A DNA stretch of 64,000 nt, from contig NZ_PYOC01000003.1 of the NCBI RefSeq assembly GCF_003026215.1, positions 186,001 through 250,000 on the forward strand, given 5' to 3'. How positions within the stretch are numbered: the stretch's first letter is position 1; each line of letters starts with the position of its first letter. Positions 1-8,945 of this stretch are shown here, piece after piece. The translations under genes were made by a program, and so were the position numbers. The stretch comes from Photobacterium indicum. GTDB lineage: Bacteria; Pseudomonadota; Gammaproteobacteria; Enterobacterales; Vibrionaceae. The notes beneath the pieces were generated by a model, which saw only the letters and a program-made list of their open reading frames with translations, was not told where the DNA came from and made no database searches.

Positions 1-75
1 ACGTTTTGCAGTTTACTTATAGGAACAAGAATTGCATTCAAGTTTTTATACTGAATGTTATTAAAGAAGACCTAT

Positions 76-1230
76 ATGAAAAAAGTAGCTTTTATCACTC
101 CAACCTTTCCGGTATTGAGTGAAACATTTATTCGTACTGAAGTGGATGCAATAAACGCATGTGGGCATGACGTGTGTGTGATGACATTTAAAAAAAATAA
201 AACTGATGATGCTTTTAACTATGCCATTTATAAAATCGGCGATTTTTTTAATTTCAATCTTTTAAAAAAATTAAAACCTTGTAGAGTCATTGATTGCTTG
301 AAATTTATCTACTCACAACAATCTATGCCTAAATTATCTTTATTTTGGCATAGTTTTAAAATGGCATCACAAATGGCAAAGCACAATGTTCAGCATATTC
401 ACGCACATTTTGCTCAACATACCTGCTCTCACGGTATTGCTTCAGCCAAATTAATGGGTATTTCATGCTCTTTTGTTGCTCATGGTCATGATGTTTATGA
501 GTTCCCTTTTGATCTTGATTTAAAAATTAAACACAGCGATTTCGTCGTCGCTGTTTGTAATGATATGCGCAATGATTTTAACAAGACCGCTGACGGCAAT
601 ATTAAATTACTTCACTGTGGTGTAAAAACCCAACTATTTAAGCCCCATACAAAACAAGAGCAAGAGACAATCAAGCTCATTTTTATTGGGCGGTTAGTTG
701 AACAAAAAGGTGTTAAGTATTTACTTGATGCGTTGAAACCCTTATGTGGGCACTATCCTATGACTTTAGATATTATTGGTACTGGTGAGTTATTAAAACA
801 ATTAAAAGAACAAGTTACTCAACTTGGTTTAGCCCCTTATGTGCGATTTTTAGGCTCAAAACAACCAAACTGGATCCAAGAAAACTTACCTTTCTATGAT
901 TGCTTGGTAGCACCGTTTTGTTTTGCGCGTTCAGGATGTGTAGATACCGGCCCTGTCGTTTTAAAAGAAGCCATGGCTGTCGGTATACCCGTTATCACAT
1001 CAAACATTATGGGCTGTAAAGAAATTGTCGCCCCTGATACAGGCTATTTGGTTGAGCAAAAAAACGCACTCGAGTTAACTGATGCGATTAAGACATTTGT
1101 GACATTACCACTAGAGCGAAGAAAAGAAATGGGGATTTCAGCGCGTAAAAATGTAGAACTAAATTTTGATGCATTAAAACAGGCAAAGGTACTATCAAAT
1201 TGGATAGAAACGCATACCGTAAAACAGTAA
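76..1230 (+). CDS. Glycosyltransferase family 4 (GT-B) protein
   Basis: Predicted cytoplasmic glycosyltransferase that moves a sugar from a nucleotide-sugar to a polysaccharide or lipid acceptor; the acceptor cannot be told from sequence. The N-terminal Rossmann half contains HAHFAQH and FVAHGHDVYEFPF. The C-terminal half has IFIGRLVEQKG and the donor-binding stretch KEAMAVGIPVITS followed by GCKEIV, typical of GT4. I chose ATG 76 (MKKVAFITPTFP), 384 aa, because that is where family similarity begins and AGAAGA precedes it. An ATG at 55 directly follows an in-frame TGA and is an alternative. It is probably the last gene of a sugar or exopolysaccharide operon that starts outside the window, since a hairpin follows immediately. 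Confidence 0.85.
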   Translation: MKKVAFITPTFPVLSETFIRTEVDAINACGHDVCVMTFKKNKTDDAFNYAIYKIGDFFNFNLLKKLKPCRVIDCLKFIYSQQSMPKLSLFWHSFKMASQMAKHNVQHIHAHFAQHTCSHGIASAKLMGISCSFVAHGHDVYEFPFDLDLKIKHSDFVVAVCNDMRNDFNKTADGNIKLLHCGVKTQLFKPHTKQEQETIKLIFIGRLVEQKGVKYLLDALKPLCGHYPMTLDIIGTGELLKQLKEQVTQLGLAPYVRFLGSKQPNWIQENLPFYDCLVAPFCFARSGCVDTGPVVLKEAMAVGIPVITSNIMGCKEIVAPDTGYLVEQKNALELTDAIKTFVTLPLERRKEMGISARKNVELNFDALKQAKVLSNWIETHTVKQ

Positions 1231-1231
1231 A

Positions 1232-1250
1232 AGCGAGCACTAAGCTCGCT
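1232..1250 (-). terminator. Hairpin terminator between the glycosyltransferase and tdh
   Basis: Perfect 7-bp stem AGCGAGC / GCTCGCT with a 5-nt loop lies between two convergent genes. Read leftward it is followed by TTTTACTGTTTT, a reasonable U-tract for ending the kbl-tdh transcript. Read rightward the tail is only TCTGATTT, so termination of the glycosyltransferase message is less certain. Confidence 0.65.
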
Positions 1251-1273
1251 TCTGATTTAGGTATGACTGCTGA

Positions 1274-2305
1274 TTATTCCCAATCGAGAATAACTTTACC
1301 TGACATGCCTGAACGCATCATGTCGAAGCCTTTTTGGAAATCATCAATTTTGTAATGATGCGTGATAATTGGTGTTAGATCTAAGCCTGATTGAATCAAG
1401 CTTGCCATCTTGTACCACGTTTCAAACATTTCACGACCGTAGATACCTTTAATAACTAAACCTTTAAAGATAACTTGAGTCCAATCTACTGCCATATCTG
1501 ATGGTGGGATACCCAACAACGCCACTTTACCACCGTGGTTCATGTTAGCTAGCATGCCGTTGAATGCAGACGGTACGCCAGACATTTCTAGACCAACATC
1601 AAAACCTTCTGTCATGCCAAGTTCAGACATCACATCTTCAAGCTTTTCGTTTGCTACGTTAACAGCGCGAGTCACGCCCATTTCACGAGCAAGGTCTAAA
1701 CGGTATTCATTCACATCAGTAATCACAACATGGCGTGCACCAACATGTTTAGCGACTGCAGCAGCCATAATTCCGATTGGACCAGCGCCAGTAATAAGTA
1801 CATCTTCACCAACAAGATCGAATGAAAGTGCAGTATGAACAGCATTACCAAACGGGTCGAAGATCGATGCTAGATCGTCAGAAATACCTGCAGGGATCTT
1901 GAACGCATTGAATGCAGGAATAACCAAAAACTCTGCAAATGCACCATCACGGTTAACACCAACGCCTGTCGTATTACGACAAAGGTGCGTACGGCCGCCG
2001 CGACAATTACGGCAATGACCACATGTAATATGACCTTCGCCAGATACACGATCACCGATTGTAAAACCGCGAACTTCTTGGCCGATACCAACAACTTCAC
2101 CAACATATTCATGACCTATAACCATTGGAACTGGAATCGTCTTTTGTGACCATTCATCCCAGTTGTAGATATGTACATCTGTACCACAAATAGCGGTTTT
2201 CTTAATACGAATAAGTAGATCGTTATGGCCCATTTCAGGCTTGTCTACTTCATTCATCCAGATGCCTTCTTCAGGCTTTAGTTTTGACAGCGCTTTAATT
2301 TTCAT
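1274..2305 (-). CDS. tdh: L-threonine 3-dehydrogenase
   Basis: Zinc- and NAD-dependent medium-chain dehydrogenase that oxidises L-threonine to 2-amino-3-ketobutyrate, the substrate of the upstream kbl product, so threonine is converted to glycine and acetyl-CoA. The 343 aa match the family length. Catalytic zinc ligands are visible as C40 and H65-E66 ([19 protein letters not shown]). Structural zinc cysteines are C95, C98, C101 and C109. The NAD-binding loop reads [10 protein letters not shown]. It lies 186 bp downstream of kbl on the same strand and is probably cotranscribed, ending at the hairpin at 1232-1250. Very close to E. coli Tdh throughout. Confidence 0.97.
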   Translation of the reverse strand: MKIKALSKLKPEEGIWMNEVDKPEMGHNDLLIRIKKTAICGTDVHIYNWDEWSQKTIPVPMVIGHEYVGEVVGIGQEVRGFTIGDRVSGEGHITCGHCRNCRGGRTHLCRNTTGVGVNRDGAFAEFLVIPAFNAFKIPAGISDDLASIFDPFGNAVHTALSFDLVGEDVLITGAGPIGIMAAAVAKHVGARHVVITDVNEYRLDLAREMGVTRAVNVANEKLEDVMSELGMTEGFDVGLEMSGVPSAFNGMLANMNHGGKVALLGIPPSDMAVDWTQVIFKGLVIKGIYGREMFETWYKMASLIQSGLDLTPIITHHYKIDDFQKGFDMMRSGMSGKVILDWE

Positions 2306-2491
2306 TTTTTATTCGCTTACATCTGAATGCTGTTTAAAGGGAAGACGCTTAGCCTTAATACCCTACTCAGCATTATACGAGGATACTGTTACCTCTGAGC
2401 AAACCAGAAGTACGTTTTTGGAAAACTGAATTATCAACGAATATGTTCACGAGATCCGAGAACCTCGTGACACTTATTCATAATTAGGCTA

Positions 2492-3703
2492 TTAAATAAT
2501 GCCCATATCTTTACCAACTTCGATAAACACATCGATAGCACGGTCAAGTTGCTCTGGCGAATGCGCCGCAGACATTTGCGTACGAATACGCGCTTGGCCT
2601 TGTGGTACCACCGGGAAAGAGAAACCTACAACGTAGATACCTTTTTCTAGTGCGCGTTCTGCAAATTCCGCAGCCACTTTCGCATCACCCAACATGATTG
2701 GAATAATTGCGTGATCAGCACCAGACATTGTGAAACCAGCTTCTGTCATACGCGTACGGAAATGTGCAGAGTTTTCCCATAGGCGCGTGCGTAAATCGCC
2801 ACTTTCAGCCAATAAATCAAGAACACGGATAGAAGCAGAAACAATTGCAGGAGCAACTGAGTTAGAAAACAGGTACGGACGCGAACGTTGACGTAACCAG
2901 TCAATCACTTCTTTCTTACCAGCGGTGTAACCGCCTGAAGCGCCACCCATAGCTTTACCCAATGTACCCGTGATGATATCAACACGATCAATTACATTGT
3001 GATGCTCATGTGTACCACGACCATTGTCACCCATGAAGCCAACTGCGTGTGAATCATCAATCATCACAAGCGCGCCGTACTTATCAGCAAGGTCACAAAT
3101 AGCAGGAAGGTTAGCGACTACACCATCCATAGAGAACACACCATCAGTAACGATTAATGTGTGACGAATACCCGCTTCTTTTGCTGCAATCAATTGCTGC
3201 TCAAGCTCTTCCATGTTGTTATTTGCATAACGGAAGCGCTTAGCTTTACATAAACGTACGCCATCAATGATAGATGCGTGGTTTAACGCATCAGAAATGA
3301 TCGCATCTTCTGGGCCTAATAATGTTTCAAACAAACCCGCGTTCGCATCAAAGCAAGAGGTATAAAGAATTGTATCTTCAGTACCTAGGAACGTAGATAG
3401 TTTTTGTTCTAGTTCTTTGTGAGAATCTTGTGTACCACAAATGAAACGTACCGATGCCATGCCAAAACCATGTGCATCCATACCTGCTTTCGCAGCTTCA
3501 ATTAATTCTGGGTGGTTAGCTAAGCCAAGGTAGTTGTTAGCACAGAAGTTCAGCACTTCTTCGCCTGTATCAACACCTTCTTTGTTAAGAATAGAAACAG
3601 CCGCTTTTTGAGCTGACGTAATTATACGTTCAGACTTGTACAAGCCACCAGCTTTAACATCTTCAATTTGCTGGTTAATTTGTTCGTAGAATGCAGCAGA
3701 CAT
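2492..3703 (-). CDS. kbl: 2-amino-3-ketobutyrate CoA ligase (glycine C-acetyltransferase)
   Basis: PLP enzyme of the alpha-oxoamine synthase family that cleaves 2-amino-3-ketobutyrate with CoA to glycine and acetyl-Co[23 protein letters not shown] and the lysine segment [12 protein letters not shown] (Schiff-base lysine near residue 250) are nearly identical to E. coli Kbl. I chose ATG 3703 (MSAAFYEQ, 403 aa). GTGAGGAACACT in front of it supplies a Shine-Dalgarno, whereas the in-frame GTG at 3715 would lie within that signal. First gene of the kbl-tdh unit, divergent from a LysR gene that may control it. Confidence 0.96.
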   Translation of the reverse strand: MSAAFYEQINQQIEDVKAGGLYKSERIITSAQKAAVSILNKEGVDTGEEVLNFCANNYLGLANHPELIEAAKAGMDAHGFGMASVRFICGTQDSHKELEQKLSTFLGTEDTILYTSCFDANAGLFETLLGPEDAIISDALNHASIIDGVRLCKAKRFRYANNNMEELEQQLIAAKEAGIRHTLIVTDGVFSMDGVVANLPAICDLADKYGALVMIDDSHAVGFMGDNGRGTHEHHNVIDRVDIITGTLGKAMGGASGGYTAGKKEVIDWLRQRSRPYLFSNSVAPAIVSASIRVLDLLAESGDLRTRLWENSAHFRTRMTEAGFTMSGADHAIIPIMLGDAKVAAEFAERALEKGIYVVGFSFPVVPQGQARIRTQMSAAHSPEQLDRAIDVFIEVGKDMGII

Positions 3704-3800
3704 AGTGTTCCTCACATTTTATTAGATTTGGGGGAAATGGCTATCCAGTGAAATACTTACCCAACGAATACCTTACAAATCCGCTAAGAGTACTTAACAC

Positions 3801-3815
3801 TCATCACAATGATGA
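3801..3815. promoter_or_regulatory. Palindromic site in the kbl / LysR divergent promoter region
   Basis: TCATCACAATGATGA is a perfect 6-3-6 palindrome about midway between the kbl and LysR starts. Size and position fit a LysR-type operator, which would let the regulator control both kbl-tdh and itself. Inference from position and symmetry only. Confidence 0.4.
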
Positions 3816-3931
3816 TTAGCTAAAAATCGTGCAATTAACTCTTCGATTAACTTTAATCATTCTAATTCAAGTGCATTACAACTATTATCCCCTTATATGG
3901 AAAATGATTATTGAACCTGAGGCACAAATCT

Positions 3932-4843
3932 GTGGATACGAACAAATTGATTGCTGTAATGCCCGACCTTGCCGTCTTTATTATTGTTGTTGATGAAGGC
4001 AGTTATACCGCGGCAGCAAAGAAGTTAGGTGTTACCCCATCGGCTCTCAGTAAGCAAATTTCTCGCCTTGAAAAGGCCCTTTCAGTGAAACTTTTAGAGC
4101 GCACAACACGTAAGTTAATGATCAGTGAGTCTGGTACTAAAATTTATGAACAATGCAAAGTTATGACGAATGCCGCAAAACAGGCCGTTGAAATTGCAAG
4201 TTCAGAACATACAATCCCATCAGGTACATTAACCGTTGCAGCGCCAAAAGCTTTCCTAAGTATAGTATTACAGCCTTTAGTTACTCCCTTTCTTACTCAG
4301 TACCCTGACATTCAACTAAAACTTAAAGCCTCAGACGGTGAGATCGACATTTTATCTGAAGGCATTGATATCGTTTTTCGCTTAACAGAGCACCCATCAG
4401 AAGCTTTAGTGAATAAGAAAATTGGTAAAGTAAACCTAACATTGTGCGCAAGCCCTGAATACTTGGCGCTACGCGGAGAACCCCAGATACCCACAGACTT
4501 ACGTCAGCACGATTGTATTTATCTTGGTGAGACCACTACAGATCACATTTGGGACTTCATTAAAGATGATGAATTTCAAAGCGTGAGCGTGACAGGTCGT
4601 TACGCCGTTAATCATTCTCAAATGCGCTTAAAAGGTGTGATAGATGGATTAGGTATAGGCATCTTTCCAGATTTTGTGATTAAGCAAGCGTTAGAAAATG
4701 GTTCAGTGAAAGAGGTATTAAAAGACTGGACAATGAAAGGAAATTATCAGGGAGATATTGCTTTACAGTTTGCTCAGACCAAATTCATGCCAGCAAGATT
4801 ACGGGCATTTATCGACTACGTTACTGAACACCTTGCACCATAA
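3932..4843 (+). CDS. LysR-family transcriptional regulator next to kbl-tdh
   Basis: DNA-binding regulator. The N-terminal winged helix-turn-helix reads GSYTAAAKKLGVTPSALSKQ followed by ISRLEKALSVKLLERTTRKL, and a periplasmic-binding-protein-like effector domain follows to the C-terminus. I place the start at GTG 3932 (303 aa) because TGAGG sits 9 nt upstream; a TTG at 3911 and an ATG at 3959 are alternatives. Transcribed divergently from kbl-tdh, with a 15-bp palindrome in the shared region, so control of threonine catabolism is the natural guess. The effector is unknown. Confidence 0.85.
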   Translation: MDTNKLIAVMPDLAVFIIVVDEGSYTAAAKKLGVTPSALSKQISRLEKALSVKLLERTTRKLMISESGTKIYEQCKVMTNAAKQAVEIASSEHTIPSGTLTVAAPKAFLSIVLQPLVTPFLTQYPDIQLKLKASDGEIDILSEGIDIVFRLTEHPSEALVNKKIGKVNLTLCASPEYLALRGEPQIPTDLRQHDCIYLGETTTDHIWDFIKDDEFQSVSVTGRYAVNHSQMRLKGVIDGLGIGIFPDFVIKQALENGSVKEVLKDWTMKGNYQGDIALQFAQTKFMPARLRAFIDYVTEHLAP

Positions 4844-4977
4844 TCTTATCTGGTACGAATAGTTAAAGGTTACATAGGCTAATCCCCTTATTAAGCGATT
4901 TCTCCTATAATCAGAGGGGAATTACACTCTATTACGTTGCTAGTTCGTACTAGGTTATAAAACTTAGGTGCACGCTG

Positions 4978-5421
4978 ATGAAACTATTCATATCTCTGTT
5001 ATCTCTCGCTCTGTTTGTGGGAATAAATAATTGCGCCGCCTACCCGATGGATTCTATGCATTGGAATCATCGAAGCATCTTGTACTTTGCACCAGAGAAA
5101 GATCAGCATGTACAAGAATTCATGAAACAAGTACTAATGAATGAGTGTGCACTACAAGAACGAGATATAAAAACCGTGATTATTACCAACGACGGTTTTA
5201 ACCAACCTTATGATTTATTTAGCCCCGAAGAAATTAACCATCTTCAGCAAAAATATAATATCCCTAAAGAACATCATACTGGCATTCTTGTCGGTAAGGA
5301 TGGCTTAGAAAAACACCGCTGGAATGAAAAAACAAATTGGTTACAACTCACCGAAATTGTTGACCGTATGCCGTTAAGAAAAGAAGAGATGCGCCATCAA
5401 GCAAGCCGCTGCCAAATCTAA
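4978..5421 (+). CDS. DUF4174-like secreted protein
   Basis: 147 aa with an N-terminal signal peptide (MKLFISLLSLALFVGINNCAA), so exported to the periplasm or beyond. The rest resembles DUF4174: the strand RSILYFAPEKD, then VIITNDGF and a C-terminal thioredoxin-like stretch HTGILVGKDGLEKHRW with the tail IVDRMPLRKEEM. No CXXC motif, so no redox role can be claimed. The biochemical function of the family is not known to me. It stands alone, with malZ beginning 170 bp downstream. Confidence 0.7.
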   Translation: MKLFISLLSLALFVGINNCAAYPMDSMHWNHRSILYFAPEKDQHVQEFMKQVLMNECALQERDIKTVIITNDGFNQPYDLFSPEEINHLQQKYNIPKEHHTGILVGKDGLEKHRWNEKTNWLQLTEIVDRMPLRKEEMRHQASRCQI

Positions 5422-5590
5422 TCGTCAGATTCCGCTGATCCAAATGAATTGTTACACGTGTTTTCTACGCCTAACGTCTACTCCTTCCATTTTTGAACCA
5501 AGGTGGATTTATTTCTCATCAAAACACGTTAAGTTAGGGATATAGCACGCACAGACATTTCCAATTCAGTTTCAGGCAGAGATAATTACA

Positions 5591-7456
5591 ATGAAAACGC
5601 CATTTCTTTACCATGGACAGGATAGCGCCTGGCTTACCTCTACAGACAACATGCTTAACGTCACAATAGTCAGTGACGTTGATACACTGATATCAGCCAT
5701 CTTCATTCGATGTGAACCCGATAATGAAGAACTATTAATTGATATGGAACGCGGTAGAACCCAGGGTCGCCTGCAATACTGGCATGGGAAGTTACCGATC
5801 AATTCAGATAAAGACACCACTTTCTATACCTTTAAAGTGATGCAAAACAGTCGTCAATGGTGGCTACACGGTTGTGGCGTGTCACCACGAGTACCGGGTA
5901 AAGAAAAGCACTTCAAATTCAATAACCAGCATCAACCGCCAGCTTGGGTTAAAGAACAGATTTTCTATCAAGTTTTCCCCGACCGTTTTTCAAATGCAAA
6001 CCCATCAATCAGTGTTCAATCTAATGAATACTGTTTACGTGGCACAGAAAAACCGACAATAGCGAAAGCATGGGGTGAATCTGCATCAAGTCATGATTCG
6101 AGTGGACCAAGCGAATTCTTCGGGGGTGACTTACAAGGTATCCACAATAAGATTGATTACTTACAAGAATTAGGTGTAACCGCACTCTATTTAAATCCGA
6201 TATTTACCGCGCCCAGTAATCATAAATACGATACAACGGATTACCTCAATATCGATCCTCATTTAGGCACGAACGAGCAATTTGCTAACATGGTGGCAGA
6301 TCTGCATCAACGTAATATGAAGATCATGCTAGATGCCGTATATAACCATACCTCAGTCGATCACCCTTGGTTCGATATGTATCAACGTAATACCGCAGAC
6401 CAAGCTGTGGGCGCATACGATCACCCTAACTCTACTTACCGTCAGTATTATCAATTTACCGATAACAGCAACGAATACGTTGGCTGGAATGGTATATCAA
6501 CGCTACCTAAACTGAATTTTTCTAATCCTGAAGTACAGGATTATATCTACACAGGTGACGACGCGGTAATCAAACACTGGCTAAAACCCCCCTATAATAT
6601 AGATGCATGGCGTTTTGATGTTATCCATATGCTAGGTGAAGGCAAAGGCGCACGTAATAATGCTCATTTTGTTAAATCCTTCCGCAATGCTGCCAAGTCG
6701 GTCAACCCTGATTGTTATGTGTTAGGCGAACATTTCTTTGAAGCGTCTAACTGGCTTCAAGGCGATCAAGAAGACGGTGCCATGAACTATTACGGTTTTG
6801 CCCACCCTCTTCGTGCTTTTTTTGCTCAAAAAGACATTGCCTATCACGCATGTCAAATCGATGCTGAAGAATTAGTAGAATGGTTAAACGAAGCACGTAC
6901 AAAATTACCGTGGTTGAATCAGCTTTCTCAGCTTAACCAGCTAGATAGCCACGATACAATGCGCTTTTTAACCATGGTGGATAACAACACAGAAACGATG
7001 CACCTAGCATTAATGATGCTTTTTGCTTATGTCGGCACGCCGTGTGTTTACTACGGTACAGAAGTTGAATTACAAGGCGGCCAAGATCCAGATAACCGTC
7101 GCTGTTTCCCATGGGAAAGAACAGAGCAAGAACAAAAGCCACAAACATTCAGTTATTTGCAGCAACTTATTGCTATCAGAAAATCATCAACCGCCCTTCA
7201 ATCCGGCAGTGTTCAGTGGTTATTGGCTGAGAACCAATATTTTGCTTTTGCTAGAACGACAGAAACAGAGCATGTTATTTGCCTTATTAATAACAGTGAA
7301 TCAGCTAAAACACTGCATTTACCGGTTTGGCAATTAGGCATCGAGTCAGGTTCTTTACACGACCTGTTAACTGATGATGAATGGCACATTAATGACGGAG
7401 TTGTATCAATCACACTAGCAGGCAAAGAAGGGATATTACTGACAGCCTGCAAGTAA
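5591..7456 (+). CDS. malZ: Maltodextrin glucosidase (GH13)
   Basis: Cytoplasmic GH13 enzyme releasing glucose from the reducing end of short maltodextrins. 621 aa against about 604 in E. coli MalZ. An N-terminal beta domain (about 1-115) precedes the barrel, which opens with EQIFYQVFPDRFSN. GH13 signatures follow in order: DAVYNHTS; WRFDVIHMLGE with nucleophile D343; VLGEHFFEA with acid/base E380; and NQLDSHDT with the transition-state Asp. ARNNAHFVKSFRNAAK and EDGAMNYYGFAHPL align with MalZ rather than with generic amylases. No other mal gene is adjacent and I saw no clear MalT box upstream. Downstream lie a palindromic repeat and a terminator. Confidence 0.9.
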   Translation: MKTPFLYHGQDSAWLTSTDNMLNVTIVSDVDTLISAIFIRCEPDNEELLIDMERGRTQGRLQYWHGKLPINSDKDTTFYTFKVMQNSRQWWLHGCGVSPRVPGKEKHFKFNNQHQPPAWVKEQIFYQVFPDRFSNANPSISVQSNEYCLRGTEKPTIAKAWGESASSHDSSGPSEFFGGDLQGIHNKIDYLQELGVTALYLNPIFTAPSNHKYDTTDYLNIDPHLGTNEQFANMVADLHQRNMKIMLDAVYNHTSVDHPWFDMYQRNTADQAVGAYDHPNSTYRQYYQFTDNSNEYVGWNGISTLPKLNFSNPEVQDYIYTGDDAVIKHWLKPPYNIDAWRFDVIHMLGEGKGARNNAHFVKSFRNAAKSVNPDCYVLGEHFFEASNWLQGDQEDGAMNYYGFAHPLRAFFAQKDIAYHACQIDAEELVEWLNEARTKLPWLNQLSQLNQLDSHDTMRFLTMVDNNTETMHLALMMLFAYVGTPCVYYGTEVELQGGQDPDNRRCFPWERTEQEQKPQTFSYLQQLIAIRKSSTALQSGSVQWLLAENQYFAFARTTETEHVICLINNSESAKTLHLPVWQLGIESGSLHDLLTDDEWHINDGVVSITLAGKEGILLTACK

Positions 7457-7464
7457 AGAATAAA

Positions 7465-7529
7465 TATAGCCTAGCGACCTCAAGATGCTCGTTTCAGCGA
7501 GAATCCTGCATCTTGAGGTAACTTGGGTA
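7465..7529. repeat. Short palindromic dispersed repeat, copy 1
   Basis: Two arms, ACCTCAAGATGC and GCATCTTGAGGT, flank the core TCGTTTCAGCGAGAATCCT; the right end continues AACTTGGGTA. The left end (TATAGCCTAGCG) has decayed from the family end TATACCCAAGTT. Other copies are at 45465, 47680 and 63421. It lies between malZ and its apparent terminator. Confidence 0.8.
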
Positions 7530-7530
7530 C

Positions 7531-7571
7531 AGAGGTTAAATGTGTTTTTCTATCCACTTAACCTCTTTTTA
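7531..7571 (+). terminator. Terminator after malZ
   Basis: AGAGGTTAA pairs with TTAACCTCT across an 18-nt loop and is followed by a run of T. It lies downstream of malZ, beyond the repeat at 7465-7529, and in front of anmK. Confidence 0.6.
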
Positions 7572-7770
7572 TAGTGTAATAGTCAAGTAAAACTGCCCTC
7601 TCTTCTTTGTGCTAGCAATTTGCATCAATAATTTACGCTAACAATCATTCCCTCGATTACTTTTTCCGTTTACATTATGACTGTAATACCATTTATCTAT
7701 CACAAGGTTATGAGGACTGCACACTCATAGTCTCAAGACATTGCTGATTCAGCACACACTAGAGGTTCTT

Positions 7771-8898
7771 ATGGCAATTGAGCGTTATATCGGCATTATG
7801 TCTGGTACAAGTATGGATGGTGTTGATACCGTTTTGGTTGAAATTGAAGAAAACAGTATCCGATTGATGGGAGAAAATTCTTTTCCTATGGGTGAAGACC
7901 TTAAACAGGCATTGCTTGATATTTGCCTAGGTCAATCCACCAATTTACAAGCGGTTGGAGAGCTCGATCATCGGCTAGGACATTTATTCGCTGATGCTGT
8001 GCTCGCTTTGTTAGAGAAAACGAGTATACCTCCAGACTCTGTTACTGCGATTGGAAGCCACGGGCAAACCGTATTCCACTCACCAGAAACGCAATATGCT
8101 TTCACCATGCAACTCGGTGATGCAAATATTATTGCAGCGAAAACACACATCACAACCATCGCTGATTTTCGTCGCAAAGACATGGCTTTTGGCGGGCAAG
8201 GTGCCCCACTCGTTCCAGCTTTTCATCAACAGCTTTTTAGTTCTCTTGATACAACGCGTGTAATCCTCAATATTGGCGGCATTGCTAACATCACAGTGCT
8301 TACCCCCAATCAACCTGTTACGGGCTATGATACTGGCCCTGGCAATATGTTAATGGATGCATGGATCCACCAGCATAATGGCAGTCAATATGATGCTAAT
8401 GCCAAATGGGCTAAAACAGGCACTGTAAACAAAATACTGTTAGAAAGACTGCTCGACGAACCTTACTTCAAGCAACCAGCCCCTAAAAGTACAGGTCGGG
8501 AATTGTTTAATTTACCGTGGTTAAAACAAAAATTATCAGGTTTAGATATACCCGCAGAAGATGTACAAGCAACCCTAGCTGAATTTACGGCTGTCACCAT
8601 TACCAATGATATCATCACATATCAACACAATGAAAAGTCTGAATTATCAACTAAACAAGAATTGCTAGTCTGTGGCGGTGGTGCGCATAATCCATTATTA
8701 ATGGCGCGTTTAGCTGCACGATTACCCGAATGGCAGGTAATGACGACAACAGAACGAGGAGTAGATAGCGATAATATGGAAGCCATGGCTTTCGCGTGGT
8801 TAGCTTACCGAACGCATAATAATATGCCGGGGAATTTACCAGAAGTAACAGGTGCTTCTGGCTTAACAAGCCTAGGAGCAATTTACCCTGCATCGTAA
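7771..8898 (+). CDS. anmK: Anhydro-N-acetylmuramic acid kinase
   Basis: Cytoplasmic ATP-dependent kinase that opens and phosphorylates 1,6-anhydro-MurNAc to MurNAc-6-phosphate during peptidoglycan recycling. The N-terminus YIGIMSGTSMDGVDTVLVEI is the family signature. ADFRRKDMAFGGQGAPLVPAF (split here as ADFRRKDMAF and GGQGAPLVPAF), NIGGIANIT, GYDTGPGNMLMDAWI and LVCGGGAHNPLLMARL follow in the expected order. The longer open frame begins at TTG 7741, but ATG 7771 (375 aa) is preceded by AGAGG at 5-nt spacing and matches the family start. Monocistronic, ending at a strong hairpin. Confidence 0.95.
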   Translation: MAIERYIGIMSGTSMDGVDTVLVEIEENSIRLMGENSFPMGEDLKQALLDICLGQSTNLQAVGELDHRLGHLFADAVLALLEKTSIPPDSVTAIGSHGQTVFHSPETQYAFTMQLGDANIIAAKTHITTIADFRRKDMAFGGQGAPLVPAFHQQLFSSLDTTRVILNIGGIANITVLTPNQPVTGYDTGPGNMLMDAWIHQHNGSQYDANAKWAKTGTVNKILLERLLDEPYFKQPAPKSTGRELFNLPWLKQKLSGLDIPAEDVQATLAEFTAVTITNDIITYQHNEKSELSTKQELLVCGGGAHNPLLMARLAARLPEWQVMTTTERGVDSDNMEAMAFAWLAYRTHNNMPGNLPEVTGASGLTSLGAIYPAS

Positions 8899-8911
8899 GA
8901 TGCAAAATGAA

Positions 8912-8943
8912 AAGCTCAAGTAATACACTAACCACTTGAGCTT
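8912..8943. terminator. Bidirectional terminator between anmK and the sensor kinase
   Basis: Perfect 10-bp stem AAGCTCAAGT / ACTTGAGCTT with a 12-nt loop, located between the stops of two convergent genes. T-rich tail CTTTATTGTTT on the right; leftward the tail is TTCATTTTGC. Confidence 0.75.
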
Positions 8944-8945
8944 CT

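Noticed and set aside
1..54. Possible 3' end of a preceding gene (frame ending in TGA 52-54, or another frame running to about position 120)
   Set aside because: Two frames are open at the window edge and the piece is too short to recognise.
1542..1838. Long open frame on the plus strand inside tdh
   Set aside because: Antisense shadow of a strongly conserved gene; no ribosome site or similarity.
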